From positions 39,997 through 103,996 of the forward strand of contig JADHNZ010000003.1 of the NCBI GenBank assembly GCA_016779225.1: a stretch of DNA of 64,000 nt, in the 5' to 3' direction. Below, in pieces: positions 14,855-23,780 of this stretch. This stretch comes from Planctomycetota bacterium (GTDB lineage Bacteria > Planctomycetota > UBA1135 > GCA-002686595). Numbering within the stretch: the stretch's first letter is position 1; each line of letters begins with the position of its first letter. Both the position numbers and the translations under genes were made by a program. Below the pieces are notes generated by a model that was not told where the DNA came from, did not search any database, and worked only from the letters and a program-made list of their open reading frames with translations.

Positions 14855-16441
14855 ATGAACTCAGCAGCTCTCTCCCTCGCCGGCCTGCTCCTGGCAGCAG
14901 CACCGGCCTCCGCAGACCTCCTCTCCGGCCGCGTCCTCGATGCCGCGGGGCTCCCCCTCCCCGCCTGCAACCTGGATGTCATCGATGTCGTGACGGGCAA
15001 CGACATGGCTCTGGCCGGCGACACGACCGACGCCTCCGGCCTCTTCTCCATCGATGTCCCCACCGGGCTGTACCTGGTTCATGTGACGCCGCCTCCCGGC
15101 AGCCTCCACCTCGTGGGCGAGGTGGACGGAGTGGCGGTCATCGGGCCGACCGCCATGGGCGACATCCAGCTCGTCTCCGGCGCCCTGCTGAGCGGCATGA
15201 TCCTCCTGCCCGGCGGCCTGCCGGCGGTGGGCGCCAACCTCGATATCGAGCTGGCCAACGGAGACGAGTACTTCCCCGCCGGCGACACCACCGACGATAC
15301 GGGCCTCTTCTCGATGGTCGTGCCCCTGGGCGAGCTTGCGCTCCAGGTGAGGCCCGAGACCCTCACCGCCACGCTGCTGGCGCCGGTGGAGCAGGAGCTC
15401 GTGATGGCTGCCTCGCAGGATGTGGGCACCATCCAGCTGGTCGAGGGCTTCTGGACCAGCGTCACGGTGCAGACCCAGGCGGGCGCACCCGTGTTCGGGG
15501 CCGACCTGGATGCGTTCGACGCGGTGACGGGGACGAAGCTCTTCACCCCGGGTGACAACACGAACACCCTCGGGTTCGCGGATGTGGTCCTCCCTGCGGG
15601 GAGCTACCTGGTGGAGGTGCAGCCGCGCTTTGTGGACCGGCTGGCCGCCACCACCCTCGGCCCCGTCTCCGTGGCGGCCACCACGAGCCTCGGGACCATC
15701 CAGGTCGAGCCGGGCTTCGTGGTCACAGGGACCGTGACGGACGCCGGCGGCCAGCTCGTGGCCGAGGTCGATGTGGACGCGTTCCTCGCAGGCACGCTGA
15801 CCGAGCAGACCCTCTTCGCGGACAACTCGAACGCAAGCGGCGTCTACGCCGTGATCCTCCCGGCGGGCACCTTCGACCTCGTCTTCACCCCCGATCCCCT
15901 GCTCAGCCCGGGCCTGGGGAGCGCGACGGTCACCGCCGTCAGCATCAGCGGGGACCTCGTGGTGGATGTGCAGCTCGGCTCCGGCCCCCCGGCACCGACC
16001 CTGTTCTGCGACCCGGCCAATGCCAACAGCACCGGACAGCCGGTGACCCTGGCGAGCTCCAGCTTCTCGGGCTCTGGCGTGTTCCACCTCGAAGCCACGG
16101 GCGGACCCGCCAACCAGTTCGGCGCCTTCGTGGTCGCGGCGACTCCGAACCTCACGGGCGTCACCATCAGCCAGGGCCTCCTGTGCCTCGCTCCGCCCCT
16201 GGGGCGCTACACCTCGGCTGCTGGCGCGACGCTGAACTCCGTCGGGCGCTTCGACGCGACGGGGGTCTTCCAGAACCTCTTCGGGACCTCGACGGTCGGG
16301 ACGGGCTTTGATGTGCCCGCCACCCTGCCGGCGCCCCCCGGGGGCTCCATCACGAGCGGCTCCACCTGGCACTTCCAGCTGTGGTACCGCGACCTCGGCG
16401 GCGTCTCCAACTTCTCCAACGGCATCACCGTGAGCTTCTGA
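14855..16441 (+). CDS. Secreted protein with repeated CarboxypepD_reg/CnaB-like domains and planctomycete C-terminal domain
   Basis: 528 residues from the ATG at 14855, which starts a good signal peptide (MNSAALSLAGLLLAAAPASA); the frame is open for 23 codons further upstream but those residues are not signal-like. Four successive beta-sandwich repeats of about 90 residues follow, each with the pattern SGxVxDAxGxPL...VDAxDxxTG...GDTTDxxGLFSxxVPxGxYxxxVxP, typical of carboxypeptidase-regulatory or CnaB-like modules. The last ~130 residues begin with TLFCDPANANSTGQPV and finish GGVSNFSNGITVSF, a module I recognise from many secreted proteins of the Poly30/Pla163 planctomycetes; a role in surface sorting is inference. 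It is not a known enzyme; probably an adhesive or structural exoprotein. Confidence 0.8.
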   Translation: MNSAALSLAGLLLAAAPASADLLSGRVLDAAGLPLPACNLDVIDVVTGNDMALAGDTTDASGLFSIDVPTGLYLVHVTPPPGSLHLVGEVDGVAVIGPTAMGDIQLVSGALLSGMILLPGGLPAVGANLDIELANGDEYFPAGDTTDDTGLFSMVVPLGELALQVRPETLTATLLAPVEQELVMAASQDVGTIQLVEGFWTSVTVQTQAGAPVFGADLDAFDAVTGTKLFTPGDNTNTLGFADVVLPAGSYLVEVQPRFVDRLAATTLGPVSVAATTSLGTIQVEPGFVVTGTVTDAGGQLVAEVDVDAFLAGTLTEQTLFADNSNASGVYAVILPAGTFDLVFTPDPLLSPGLGSATVTAVSISGDLVVDVQLGSGPPAPTLFCDPANANSTGQPVTLASSSFSGSGVFHLEATGGPANQFGAFVVAATPNLTGVTISQGLLCLAPPLGRYTSAAGATLNSVGRFDATGVFQNLFGTSTVGTGFDVPATLPAPPGGSITSGSTWHFQLWYRDLGGVSNFSNGITVSF

Positions 16442-16524
16442 GCCCCGACGCCAGCCATGACCACCGGCACCGCCGGGCCCGGACCAGTGAGAGGGGTACG
16501 GGCAAGACGGAGCCGGTCACCGCA

Positions 16525-16554
16525 AGCCCCCGTTCGCCTTGTGCGGCGGGGGCT
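16525..16554. terminator. Hairpin between two secreted-protein genes
   Basis: AGCCCCCG at 16525-16532 pairs with CGGGGGCT at 16547-16554 across a 14-nt loop, 84 bp after the upstream stop codon and 12 bp before the next start. No U-tract follows, so it is either a weak terminator/attenuator or a structured leader of the downstream gene. Confidence 0.4.
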
Positions 16555-16566
16555 CGCACCTTCACC

Positions 16567-18912
16567 ATGCCTCCCATGCGCACCGCTGCTGCTCTGTCCC
16601 TGCTCCTGCTCCTCGCGAGCTGCGACCGGACCTCCTTCGAGCCGGCGCCCGGTGGCGGCGGGTCGAGCGGAGGAGGCGGCTCGGGAGGGGGCGCGGTCGA
16701 CGCCGCGGAGGCCCCCAAGCGTGCCTCGCTCGTGGCCGCCGCAGCGGGCGAGGACCTGGCCGTGCTGTCCTGGACCACCGCCGATGCGCCGACCCTGGGC
16801 CGCGAGTTCGCCCTGCGGGTCGCCCCCGTCGGCGTGGACCTGTCGAGCGTCACGGGGCTCAGCGGCCCAAGCCCGCTGGTCGTGGAAGGCCTCCCGCCCC
16901 TGACGGAGCACCACGCCCAGCTGTTCCAGCGCGAGGGCCAGGGCACCTGGTCCCCCACTGGGACCCGCATGCGCTTCCGCACGGCGCCCGTGTACTTCGT
17001 CGATCCTGCGGCCTCCGCAGCTGCCCCTTCGACGGACCCAGCGAACCCCGGGAACAGCCTCGTCTTCGCGGCGCTGTTCGCATCCCAGTCCAGCGCCAAT
17101 GTCTGGGTGACCCAGGGCGACTTCGTGCAGGCGACCACGCCCACCAACGGCAGCATCCTCACGGCCCGCGGCATCTCGATCTACGGCGGCTTCGCGCAGG
17201 GCTTCACGCCGTACCTGCGCGACCCCGCGGCCCGCAGGACCCGGCTGCGGGTGGATCCAGCCACCAGCGGAGTGGTGAGCCTCGTGACCGTGGTGGCTCC
17301 CGGTGACGGCGCCGGCCTGGGCTACACGATCCTCGACGGGATCACCCTGGACGGCGGCGGCACGGCCCAGGAAGCCCTCGACACCAGCTCCGAGGTCGAG
17401 TGCCGCTCGGTCCACGCGACGGGCTGCAACCGCGGCTTCGTCCTCGAGAAGAGCACCCTCAACAGCCCGGAGTCCGCCCTGCTGTCGCACTGTAGGGCCA
17501 CCGCGAACGACCTGGAGGGCATCCTCGTCCGCGGCTCGTGGCGCATGGACCTGTTCGCCTGCATCGCCACCGACAACGCGCAGGAGGGCTGTCAGTTCGA
17601 CCCCCTGCAGTGCCCGCGCGGCACGAGCACAGCCTTCACGGCCAAGGCGGACCTGCGCGACTGCACCTTCGCGCGCAACGGCAGCGACGGGCTCGACATC
17701 GACCTGCGTGGACCGGAGGAGCTGACCGACGACCAGCTGCCCGGCGGCCGCTTCGAGGTGCGCGTCGAGAATGTCCTGTGCGCCGAGAACGGGGCGCTGG
17801 GGTGCCTGGTGGACATCGACTACGAGGCCTTTCGGCTCTGGTCGGTGGACCTGCTGCTGGACCATGTCGAGGCGCGCGCCAACGGCTCGGACGGGGTGCG
17901 GCTGGACCTGGACGACGGGGTGAGCGCGACGGATCCAACGCCGACCCTGGCCCTCGTCCGCGCGTCGCGGGCGAGCGCGAACCTCGGGGACGGGTTCCAT
18001 GTGAGCAGCGAGAGCGAGCGAGTGCTGGTGTCCTTCGCCGGCTGCCTCGCCCAGGGCAACCGTGGCTTCGGCTTCGGGCACTCCGAGGGCGCGGCCGGCG
18101 GGAACGCCAGCATCGTCACCAGCCACTGCGCCGTGCTCGGCAACGCGGAGGGCGGCTTCGAGGCCCATCCCCTGCAGGGCTTCCACGCCAACCCTGCGGC
18201 CTGGATCCAGGGGAGCCCCTGGCCCGCGGGGCGCGACCTGGCGGGACTCTCCCTCAACGCCGGAGCCCTGCCGTTCGTCACGGCCGCGCGGCAGGTAGCG
18301 CGCCTCTCGGGCACGCCGAGCGCTCCGACCACCCTCGACGCCCCCCTCTTCGGAGTCGGCGCTCGCGTCGAGTGGAACGACGACGGGATCGAGCGCATCG
18401 TGTCCGCGCTCGGGACCACCAGCGTGATCCTCGACCCGTCCCCCAGCGCCCTCCCCGTCACCCTGGCCTGGTTCGAGTCCGTAGGCGTGCTTGAGGACCT
18501 GAGCCCCTCGGCGGGCTCGCCCCTTGCGAGCGCGGGAGTGACCGCGCCCGGGATCCCCGGTGCGGACCTCGGACCTGGGGGCCTGGGGCTGGCCGCGCCG
18601 GGCCTCGGCCTCGAGGAGCCCGCGGTCGCCTTCATCGGGCACCTGGCGAGCGAGGGCACCGAGCGCCGGCTGCTCGTCGTCGGCGGACTGATCGACCCGG
18701 CGTCCTTCAACGGGCGCGTGCGCGTCATGGATGGCAGTGGCGAGGACATCACCTCCGCGGCCACCCTCGTGGACGGCGGAGCGGCGATCCTGCTGACCGA
18801 GCCGAGCGGGGGCTGGAGCACCGCCGCCCGCATCGAGGTGCTCGCCGGCCTGCAGACCCTGGAGGGCGTGCCGCTGCTTGCTCCCGTGGGGCTGCGACCC
18901 GAGCTTCCCTGA
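16567..18912 (+). CDS. Lipoprotein with right-handed beta-helix (pectate-lyase-like) domain
   Basis: 781 residues. The start ATG at 16567 begins a lipoprotein signal (MPPMRTAAALSLLLLLASC, lipobox LASC), followed by a Gly/Ser linker of about 25 residues. Residues ~60 to 140 look like a fibronectin-type fold (LAVLSWTTADAPTLG, LPPLTEHHAQLF). The middle ~400 residues are parallel beta-helix turns (DGITLDGG, CRATANDLEGILVRG, NGSDGLDIDLRG, ARANGSDGVRLDLDD), like DUF1565/pectate-lyase proteins that bind or cut acidic polysaccharides. The C-terminal ~80 residues look like an Ig-type fold. No catalytic set can be confirmed. Cell-surface location is inferred from the lipobox; a second ATG nine bases further in is possible. 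Confidence 0.82.
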   Translation: MPPMRTAAALSLLLLLASCDRTSFEPAPGGGGSSGGGGSGGGAVDAAEAPKRASLVAAAAGEDLAVLSWTTADAPTLGREFALRVAPVGVDLSSVTGLSGPSPLVVEGLPPLTEHHAQLFQREGQGTWSPTGTRMRFRTAPVYFVDPAASAAAPSTDPANPGNSLVFAALFASQSSANVWVTQGDFVQATTPTNGSILTARGISIYGGFAQGFTPYLRDPAARRTRLRVDPATSGVVSLVTVVAPGDGAGLGYTILDGITLDGGGTAQEALDTSSEVECRSVHATGCNRGFVLEKSTLNSPESALLSHCRATANDLEGILVRGSWRMDLFACIATDNAQEGCQFDPLQCPRGTSTAFTAKADLRDCTFARNGSDGLDIDLRGPEELTDDQLPGGRFEVRVENVLCAENGALGCLVDIDYEAFRLWSVDLLLDHVEARANGSDGVRLDLDDGVSATDPTPTLALVRASRASANLGDGFHVSSESERVLVSFAGCLAQGNRGFGFGHSEGAAGGNASIVTSHCAVLGNAEGGFEAHPLQGFHANPAAWIQGSPWPAGRDLAGLSLNAGALPFVTAARQVARLSGTPSAPTTLDAPLFGVGARVEWNDDGIERIVSALGTTSVILDPSPSALPVTLAWFESVGVLEDLSPSAGSPLASAGVTAPGIPGADLGPGGLGLAAPGLGLEEPAVAFIGHLASEGTERRLLVVGGLIDPASFNGRVRVMDGSGEDITSAATLVDGGAAILLTEPSGGWSTAARIEVLAGLQTLEGVPLLAPVGLRPELP

Positions 18913-18996
18913 GTGGGCCAGGCCTAGGGGCGCCCCTGCCTCGGAGCGGGGCAGCGCCCGTCGCGTCCGAATCTTGGACGGTAGGCTGTTCATAGG

Positions 18997-21900
18997 ATGG
19001 ACAGCGCGGCGCGGACCCTGCCCGACGGGACCCCCCTCCCCGACGGCCTCGTGCACGAGGCCGTTCTCGCCCAGCGACCCGAGAGCCTCGTGCTCAAGGT
19101 CCGCGACGGGGAGCGCCCTCTGGTCCTGCGCGTGTTCCCCGCGGCGGCGGATCTCGGCCTGCTCGCCGGGCGGCTCGCCAGAATCCGCCACCCGCACCTC
19201 GCCCTCCCCGAGCGCTGGGGCACCACGGCCAGCGGCGGCGCCTGGGTGGCGCGCCCGTTCCACGAGGGGCACACGCTCGAGGCCGGTGCACCCCTGGACG
19301 GGGAGGCCCTCGCGCGCGTGGCAAGCGAGGTCCTGCTCGGGCTCGAAGCCCTCCACGACCACGGCCTCGTCCACCGCGACCTCAAGCCGGCGAATGTGCT
19401 GCTCACGGAGAGTGGCGCGCTGCTGATCGACATGGACCTGGTGGGCGTGGCGAGCGAGGGCCGGGGAGCAGGGACCCCCGGCTTCCTTGCGCCCGAGGTC
19501 TTGGGGGGCAGCGCAGCGCGCCCCGCGAGCGACCTCTTCGCCCTCGGCGTGACCGTGGTCCACGGTGCGGGGCTCCTTCCGGACCGCGGCCTCGAGCTCC
19601 GCTTCCCCGCGGCCTCCTGGTGGGAGGCTGCACGCCTCGACCCGGCTCAGCTGCCCGCCGAGGTGCGCGCCTTCGTGGAGGCGGCCGTCCACCGCAGCCC
19701 GGGTGCCCGCCCCCTCGATGCGCGCAGCGCGCGCCTGCTGCTCCCCGGCGCCCCCCAGGGGCTCCGCCGGATCCCACCGCTGCCGGATCTCCCAAGCGAT
19801 GGAGCCCGGATCCACCAGGCCGCCCGAGTCCTGCAGGACGGCGGCTCGGTCCTCCTTCGCGTGGCGTTCCCCGAGGAGCTGGAGTCCGCCCAGCGCGCCC
19901 TGCAGGCAGCCGCCGTTCAGCTCGGGCTGCGCCCCGAGCTGCTCTCGGCCGCGGCGGCTGCGGACCTGGCTCGCCCTCAGCGTGGCCACCGCATCGTGCT
20001 GGCGCGGCCGCGGCTCTCCACCGAGGCGCTGGCCGCGGACCTGGTGCGCCGGACCGAGTCCCCCACGGCGTGGGTCGTGGGTCCCGAGCACGGTGCGCAC
20101 CTGGATGCCGCGCTGCGGCAGGCCGGTGTGCGCTGCGCCGTCGTCGAGGTCGGACGCGTCGAGGCACGCGAGCTCGCGACACACCTGGACGCCGCGACCG
20201 GACACAGTCAGCCCGCCGCCGCCGCCGCGCTGGCGCGCGACCTCTGCGAGCGCTCGGAGGGCCGCGCGAGCGTGCTGGCCCTTGCCCTACGCACCGCCGT
20301 CGAGGTGGGCGCGGCCGAGGTGCAGGGGGATGGCCTCGTCCTGCGCGCGGACCGCTGGCCCTCGTCCCTCGAGGCCACCGGCCCCCCGCTGCCCGAGGAT
20401 CCCGAGGCCGTCGCCCTGCTCCAGGCCCTGGCCGTACTCGGCCGCCCTGTCGCCGCCGAGCCCCTGGCCCGGCTGCTCGACCGCTCGGTGAGCAGCATCG
20501 AGCAGGCGGCCCTCGAGCTGCGGCGTGAGGGCTGGCTGAACCAGGACGGCAGCGGCCTCGTGGGCCTGGGAACGGGACTGACCTCCGAGGCCGCCGCGAC
20601 CTCCCTCTCTCCAGAGCTCCGCGGGACCCTGGCCGCGCGGTGGCTCGAGGCCGAGGCCGGGCTCAGCGCGGTCGAGCGCGCCGAGCTGAGGCTGGCCGCG
20701 GGCCTCGAGCTCGATCAGGTGGCGGCTGAGGCCGCACGCCTCGCGACCGAGGGGCGGGCAGCCACGGCGCAGCGGCTGGTGGACGGCCTCCTCGCTGGCG
20801 AGGGCTCGCGTCAGGCCTTGCCCTCCGCCGTACGCGAGCGCGCGGCAGTCCTGGCGGGACGTCTGCTCCTCGCACGCGGCAACCGCGACGGCGCTCTGGG
20901 CCTGCTTGAACCGGGGGGCGCGCTCGAGGGCGCCCGCTCGGCCCCAGCTCTCCTCCTCCGCGCGGAGCTCTCCGAGGACGCCAGCGAGGCAGCAGGCCTG
21001 CGCGCGGCCGCCCTGCAGGAGCCCTCGGCCACAGCCGCCGAGCGCGATCGGGTGCGCGTCGCCGAGGCCCACGCGCAGTACCTCGCGGGAGAGCACGCCG
21101 CCGTGGTCACGCTGCTCGACGCGCTCGAGAGCCCCGAGCCCGACACCGCCGGCACGGCGGCCATGCTGCGCTTCGCCTGCGCAGCAAGCCAGGCGGACTG
21201 GCACAGCGCCACGGTCGCCCTCGACGCCATCCCCGCAGAGCACCTGGAGCGCCTTCCCTCACTGCGCGGGCGCGCGGCCCTCAACCGCGCCTTCATGGCC
21301 CGCAGGCGCGCCCATCTTCCAGAGGCGATCCGCTCCCTGCGCGACGCGGAGGCAGCCTTCGCCCTCTGCGACGACCGCCGACAGGAGGCCCTGGCGGCCA
21401 ACAACCTTGGGGTGGTCCTCCGCGACGCAGGCGAGCTGGTGGAGGCCCGGCGCAGCCTGGGCCGCGCCCTGCGCCTCCGCCGCCAGCTGGGCGACGCGCA
21501 CGGCGAGGGCTCGACCCTGGGCAGCCTGGCGCTGGTCGAGCTCGAGGCGGGACACCTGGCGCGGGCCTCGCACCGCGTGCGCGAGGCCGTGCGCGTGCTC
21601 GAGGCCGGTGGACATGTGCGGGAGCTGCAGGCCCTCGCGCCCGCGCGCCTGCTCATGGTCCTCTTCCTGCGCGGACCCAGCGCGGCGCGGGGCGCGGACC
21701 TTGCGCGCACCCTGGCGGCGGCACGCAGCGACGCGCGCGGAGCCGTCGCGCGAGCTCTCGCAGAGCTCGCCCTGGCGGAGGGACGGCGCACTGCCGCCCT
21801 GCGGCTGCTCCGCCTGGGCGCGATGGCCGCGGCCGGTGCCAACGAGGCGGAGCACTTCCGCTGCACGGCGCGGCTGGCATCCCTGGGCGCAGGATCCCGC

Positions 21901-23751
21901 GAGGCCCTCGAGGCTCTTGCCGCGCAGCTGGGCGAGGGCCGCCGCCTGGAGGCTCGCTGGCGCGGAGAGCGCTCGCTCGGCCCCGACGAGCTGCTGGCGA
22001 TCCTCGCCCAGCTGCAGGCGCGAGGGCGCACCGACCTGGCCGCGGCGCTCGCGCGCAGCCTCGTGAGGGCCGCGGCCGCCAGCGGAGACGCCGACGGTCG
22101 GCGCCGCGCCGCCGCGCGGCTGGAGGAGGCCCGCCGTCAGCTCACCGAGGACCTCGACGAGGCCCTCGCCGACCAGCACTTCGAGCGCGCGACCCTCTCC
22201 GCGGGCTGGCAGCCCGGGGCCGGCTCGGGCGCATCGGACGACCAGGTCGAGTGGATCCTCGAGTGCGTGCGCACCCTGGCGTCCTCACGCGACCAGCGCG
22301 AGCTGCTCGAGCGCATCCTCGACCGCGCTCTCCTGCGGACCGGCGCCCGGAGGGGCTATGTGGTCCTGGCGAAGGGCGATCGCATCGAGACGAGCGCAGC
22401 GCGCGGGCTTGAGCTGGGAGATCCGGGCAGCGGCGACGCGGCGCTCTCCAGCTCGGTGATCCGTGCGGCCCTCGAGGACGGCGAGCCGATCTCCACCGCG
22501 AACGCCACGGGCGACTCCCGCTTCCAGGGAGAGCAGAGCGTTCGGCACCTGCAGCTACGCTCCGTGCTGTGCGTGCCGTTCCATGACCAGGGGCTCGTGC
22601 GCGGAGCGATCTATGTGGACCATGACCGTGCGGAGGCGCGCTTCGACGACGAGGATGTGCGCGCGCTGCAGGCCCTCGCCGATCCCGCGGCCATCGCCCT
22701 CAACCAGCTCGAGGAGCGCACGCGCATCGAGCACCTGAATCGCCGGCTCGAGGAGCGCGTCGAGCTGCAGGCCAGCGAGCTCGCCCTCACGCGCCAGGTC
22801 CTCGAGCAGCGCGGCGAGCCGCGGCCTCTCCCAGGGGTGATCGGCCGCAGCCCGGCCATGAAGGCGCTGGCCGCCATGGTCGGGCGGCTGGCCCCGACGG
22901 ATCTGCCCGTGGTGGTCACGGGTCCGAGCGGGTCCGGCAAGGAGCTGATCGCCCGCGCGCTGCACCACCGCAGCCACCGGGCGGACGGACCCCTGATCGC
23001 CGAGAACATGGCGGCCCTGCCGGAGGCCCTGCAGGAGGCCGAGCTGTTTGGCGCGCGGCGCGGGGCGTACACGGGGGCCACGGAGGACCGGGACGGGCTC
23101 TTCGCGCGCGCCGACGGCGGCACCCTATTCCTCGACGAGATCGCGGAGATGCCGCTCCCCCTCCAGGCGAAGCTGCTGCGGGTGCTGGAGACCGGCGAGG
23201 TGCGCCCCCTGGGCTCCGACCGGGTGCAGGCCGTGTCCTTGCGCATCGTGGCGGCGACCCACCGAGACCTCGCCGAGCGAGTCCGCGCGGGGGCCTTCCG
23301 CCAGGACCTGTTCTATCGACTCGACGGCGGCGAGCTGCGCCTCCCGCCGCTCGAGGAGCGCCTGGAGGACATCGAGCTCCTCGTGGCCCACTTCGTCGCC
23401 GAGCTCGACCGTGAGGGTGGCCACCAGAAGGCCGTGGCGGCCGAGGTGCTCGCGGCCCTGGTCCGCCGTCCCTGGCCGGGCCAGGTGCGAGAGCTGCGCA
23501 ACGAGGTCACGCGCCTGTGGCACCTATCGGGGTCGGCCCTCGACGACCCGAGCCTCGTGCGCGCACCGGCGCGGACCACCCGCGAGGGGGACGGCGCCGG
23601 GAGCGAGAGCCTCCTGCTGGCCGACGCAGAGCGCCGCGCCATCGAGCGTGCGCTCGCGGCGAGTGAGGGCCGCAAGGACCAGGCGGCTCGGCTGCTCGGG
23701 ATCAGCCGCTCGGGCCTCTACACGAAGCTGGCCCGGCTGGGGCTCGAGTGA
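18997..23751 (+). CDS. Giant one-component regulator: kinase-like, TPR, GAF, sigma54 AAA+ and Fis-type HTH
   Basis: 1584 residues. N-terminal Hanks-type kinase domain (residues ~1 to 250) with HRDLKPANVLL and GTPGFLAPEVL, but the Gly-rich loop is not recognisable, the VAIK lysine reads LVLRVF and the DFG motif is DMD, so catalysis is doubtful. A long helical middle (~450 to 1070) has TPR-like repeats (ALAANNLGVVLRDAGELVEARRSLG). Then a GAF domain (~1085 to 1240), and a sigma54-activator AAA+ domain: Walker A GPSGSGKE, the sigma54-contacting loop GAYTGA (Tyr for the usual Phe), Walker B GGTLFLDEIAEM. It ends in a Fis-type HTH (RKDQAARLLGISRSGLYTKLARL). It should activate sigma54 promoters in response to a protein partner and a GAF ligand. 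Targets are not evident. Confidence 0.9.
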   Translation: MDSAARTLPDGTPLPDGLVHEAVLAQRPESLVLKVRDGERPLVLRVFPAAADLGLLAGRLARIRHPHLALPERWGTTASGGAWVARPFHEGHTLEAGAPLDGEALARVASEVLLGLEALHDHGLVHRDLKPANVLLTESGALLIDMDLVGVASEGRGAGTPGFLAPEVLGGSAARPASDLFALGVTVVHGAGLLPDRGLELRFPAASWWEAARLDPAQLPAEVRAFVEAAVHRSPGARPLDARSARLLLPGAPQGLRRIPPLPDLPSDGARIHQAARVLQDGGSVLLRVAFPEELESAQRALQAAAVQLGLRPELLSAAAAADLARPQRGHRIVLARPRLSTEALAADLVRRTESPTAWVVGPEHGAHLDAALRQAGVRCAVVEVGRVEARELATHLDAATGHSQPAAAAALARDLCERSEGRASVLALALRTAVEVGAAEVQGDGLVLRADRWPSSLEATGPPLPEDPEAVALLQALAVLGRPVAAEPLARLLDRSVSSIEQAALELRREGWLNQDGSGLVGLGTGLTSEAAATSLSPELRGTLAARWLEAEAGLSAVERAELRLAAGLELDQVAAEAARLATEGRAATAQRLVDGLLAGEGSRQALPSAVRERAAVLAGRLLLARGNRDGALGLLEPGGALEGARSAPALLLRAELSEDASEAAGLRAAALQEPSATAAERDRVRVAEAHAQYLAGEHAAVVTLLDALESPEPDTAGTAAMLRFACAASQADWHSATVALDAIPAEHLERLPSLRGRAALNRAFMARRRAHLPEAIRSLRDAEAAFALCDDRRQEALAANNLGVVLRDAGELVEARRSLGRALRLRRQLGDAHGEGSTLGSLALVELEAGHLARASHRVREAVRVLEAGGHVRELQALAPARLLMVLFLRGPSAARGADLARTLAAARSDARGAVARALAELALAEGRRTAALRLLRLGAMAAAGANEAEHFRCTARLASLGAGSREALEALAAQLGEGRRLEARWRGERSLGPDELLAILAQLQARGRTDLAAALARSLVRAAAASGDADGRRRAAARLEEARRQLTEDLDEALADQHFERATLSAGWQPGAGSGASDDQVEWILECVRTLASSRDQRELLERILDRALLRTGARRGYVVLAKGDRIETSAARGLELGDPGSGDAALSSSVIRAALEDGEPISTANATGDSRFQGEQSVRHLQLRSVLCVPFHDQGLVRGAIYVDHDRAEARFDDEDVRALQALADPAAIALNQLEERTRIEHLNRRLEERVELQASELALTRQVLEQRGEPRPLPGVIGRSPAMKALAAMVGRLAPTDLPVVVTGPSGSGKELIARALHHRSHRADGPLIAENMAALPEALQEAELFGARRGAYTGATEDRDGLFARADGGTLFLDEIAEMPLPLQAKLLRVLETGEVRPLGSDRVQAVSLRIVAATHRDLAERVRAGAFRQDLFYRLDGGELRLPPLEERLEDIELLVAHFVAELDREGGHQKAVAAEVLAALVRRPWPGQVRELRNEVTRLWHLSGSALDDPSLVRAPARTTREGDGAGSESLLLADAERRAIERALAASEGRKDQAARLLGISRSGLYTKLARLGLE

Positions 23752-23780
23752 GCCCCAGCGCGAGCCGGCCGGCGCGGCCC

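Noticed and set aside
16207..20205. A 1332-codon open frame on the minus strand across two plus-strand genes
   Set aside because: At this GC content antisense frames stay open by chance; the composition is Arg/Gly/Ala-rich filler with no family motif, and both sense genes below it have clear domains.
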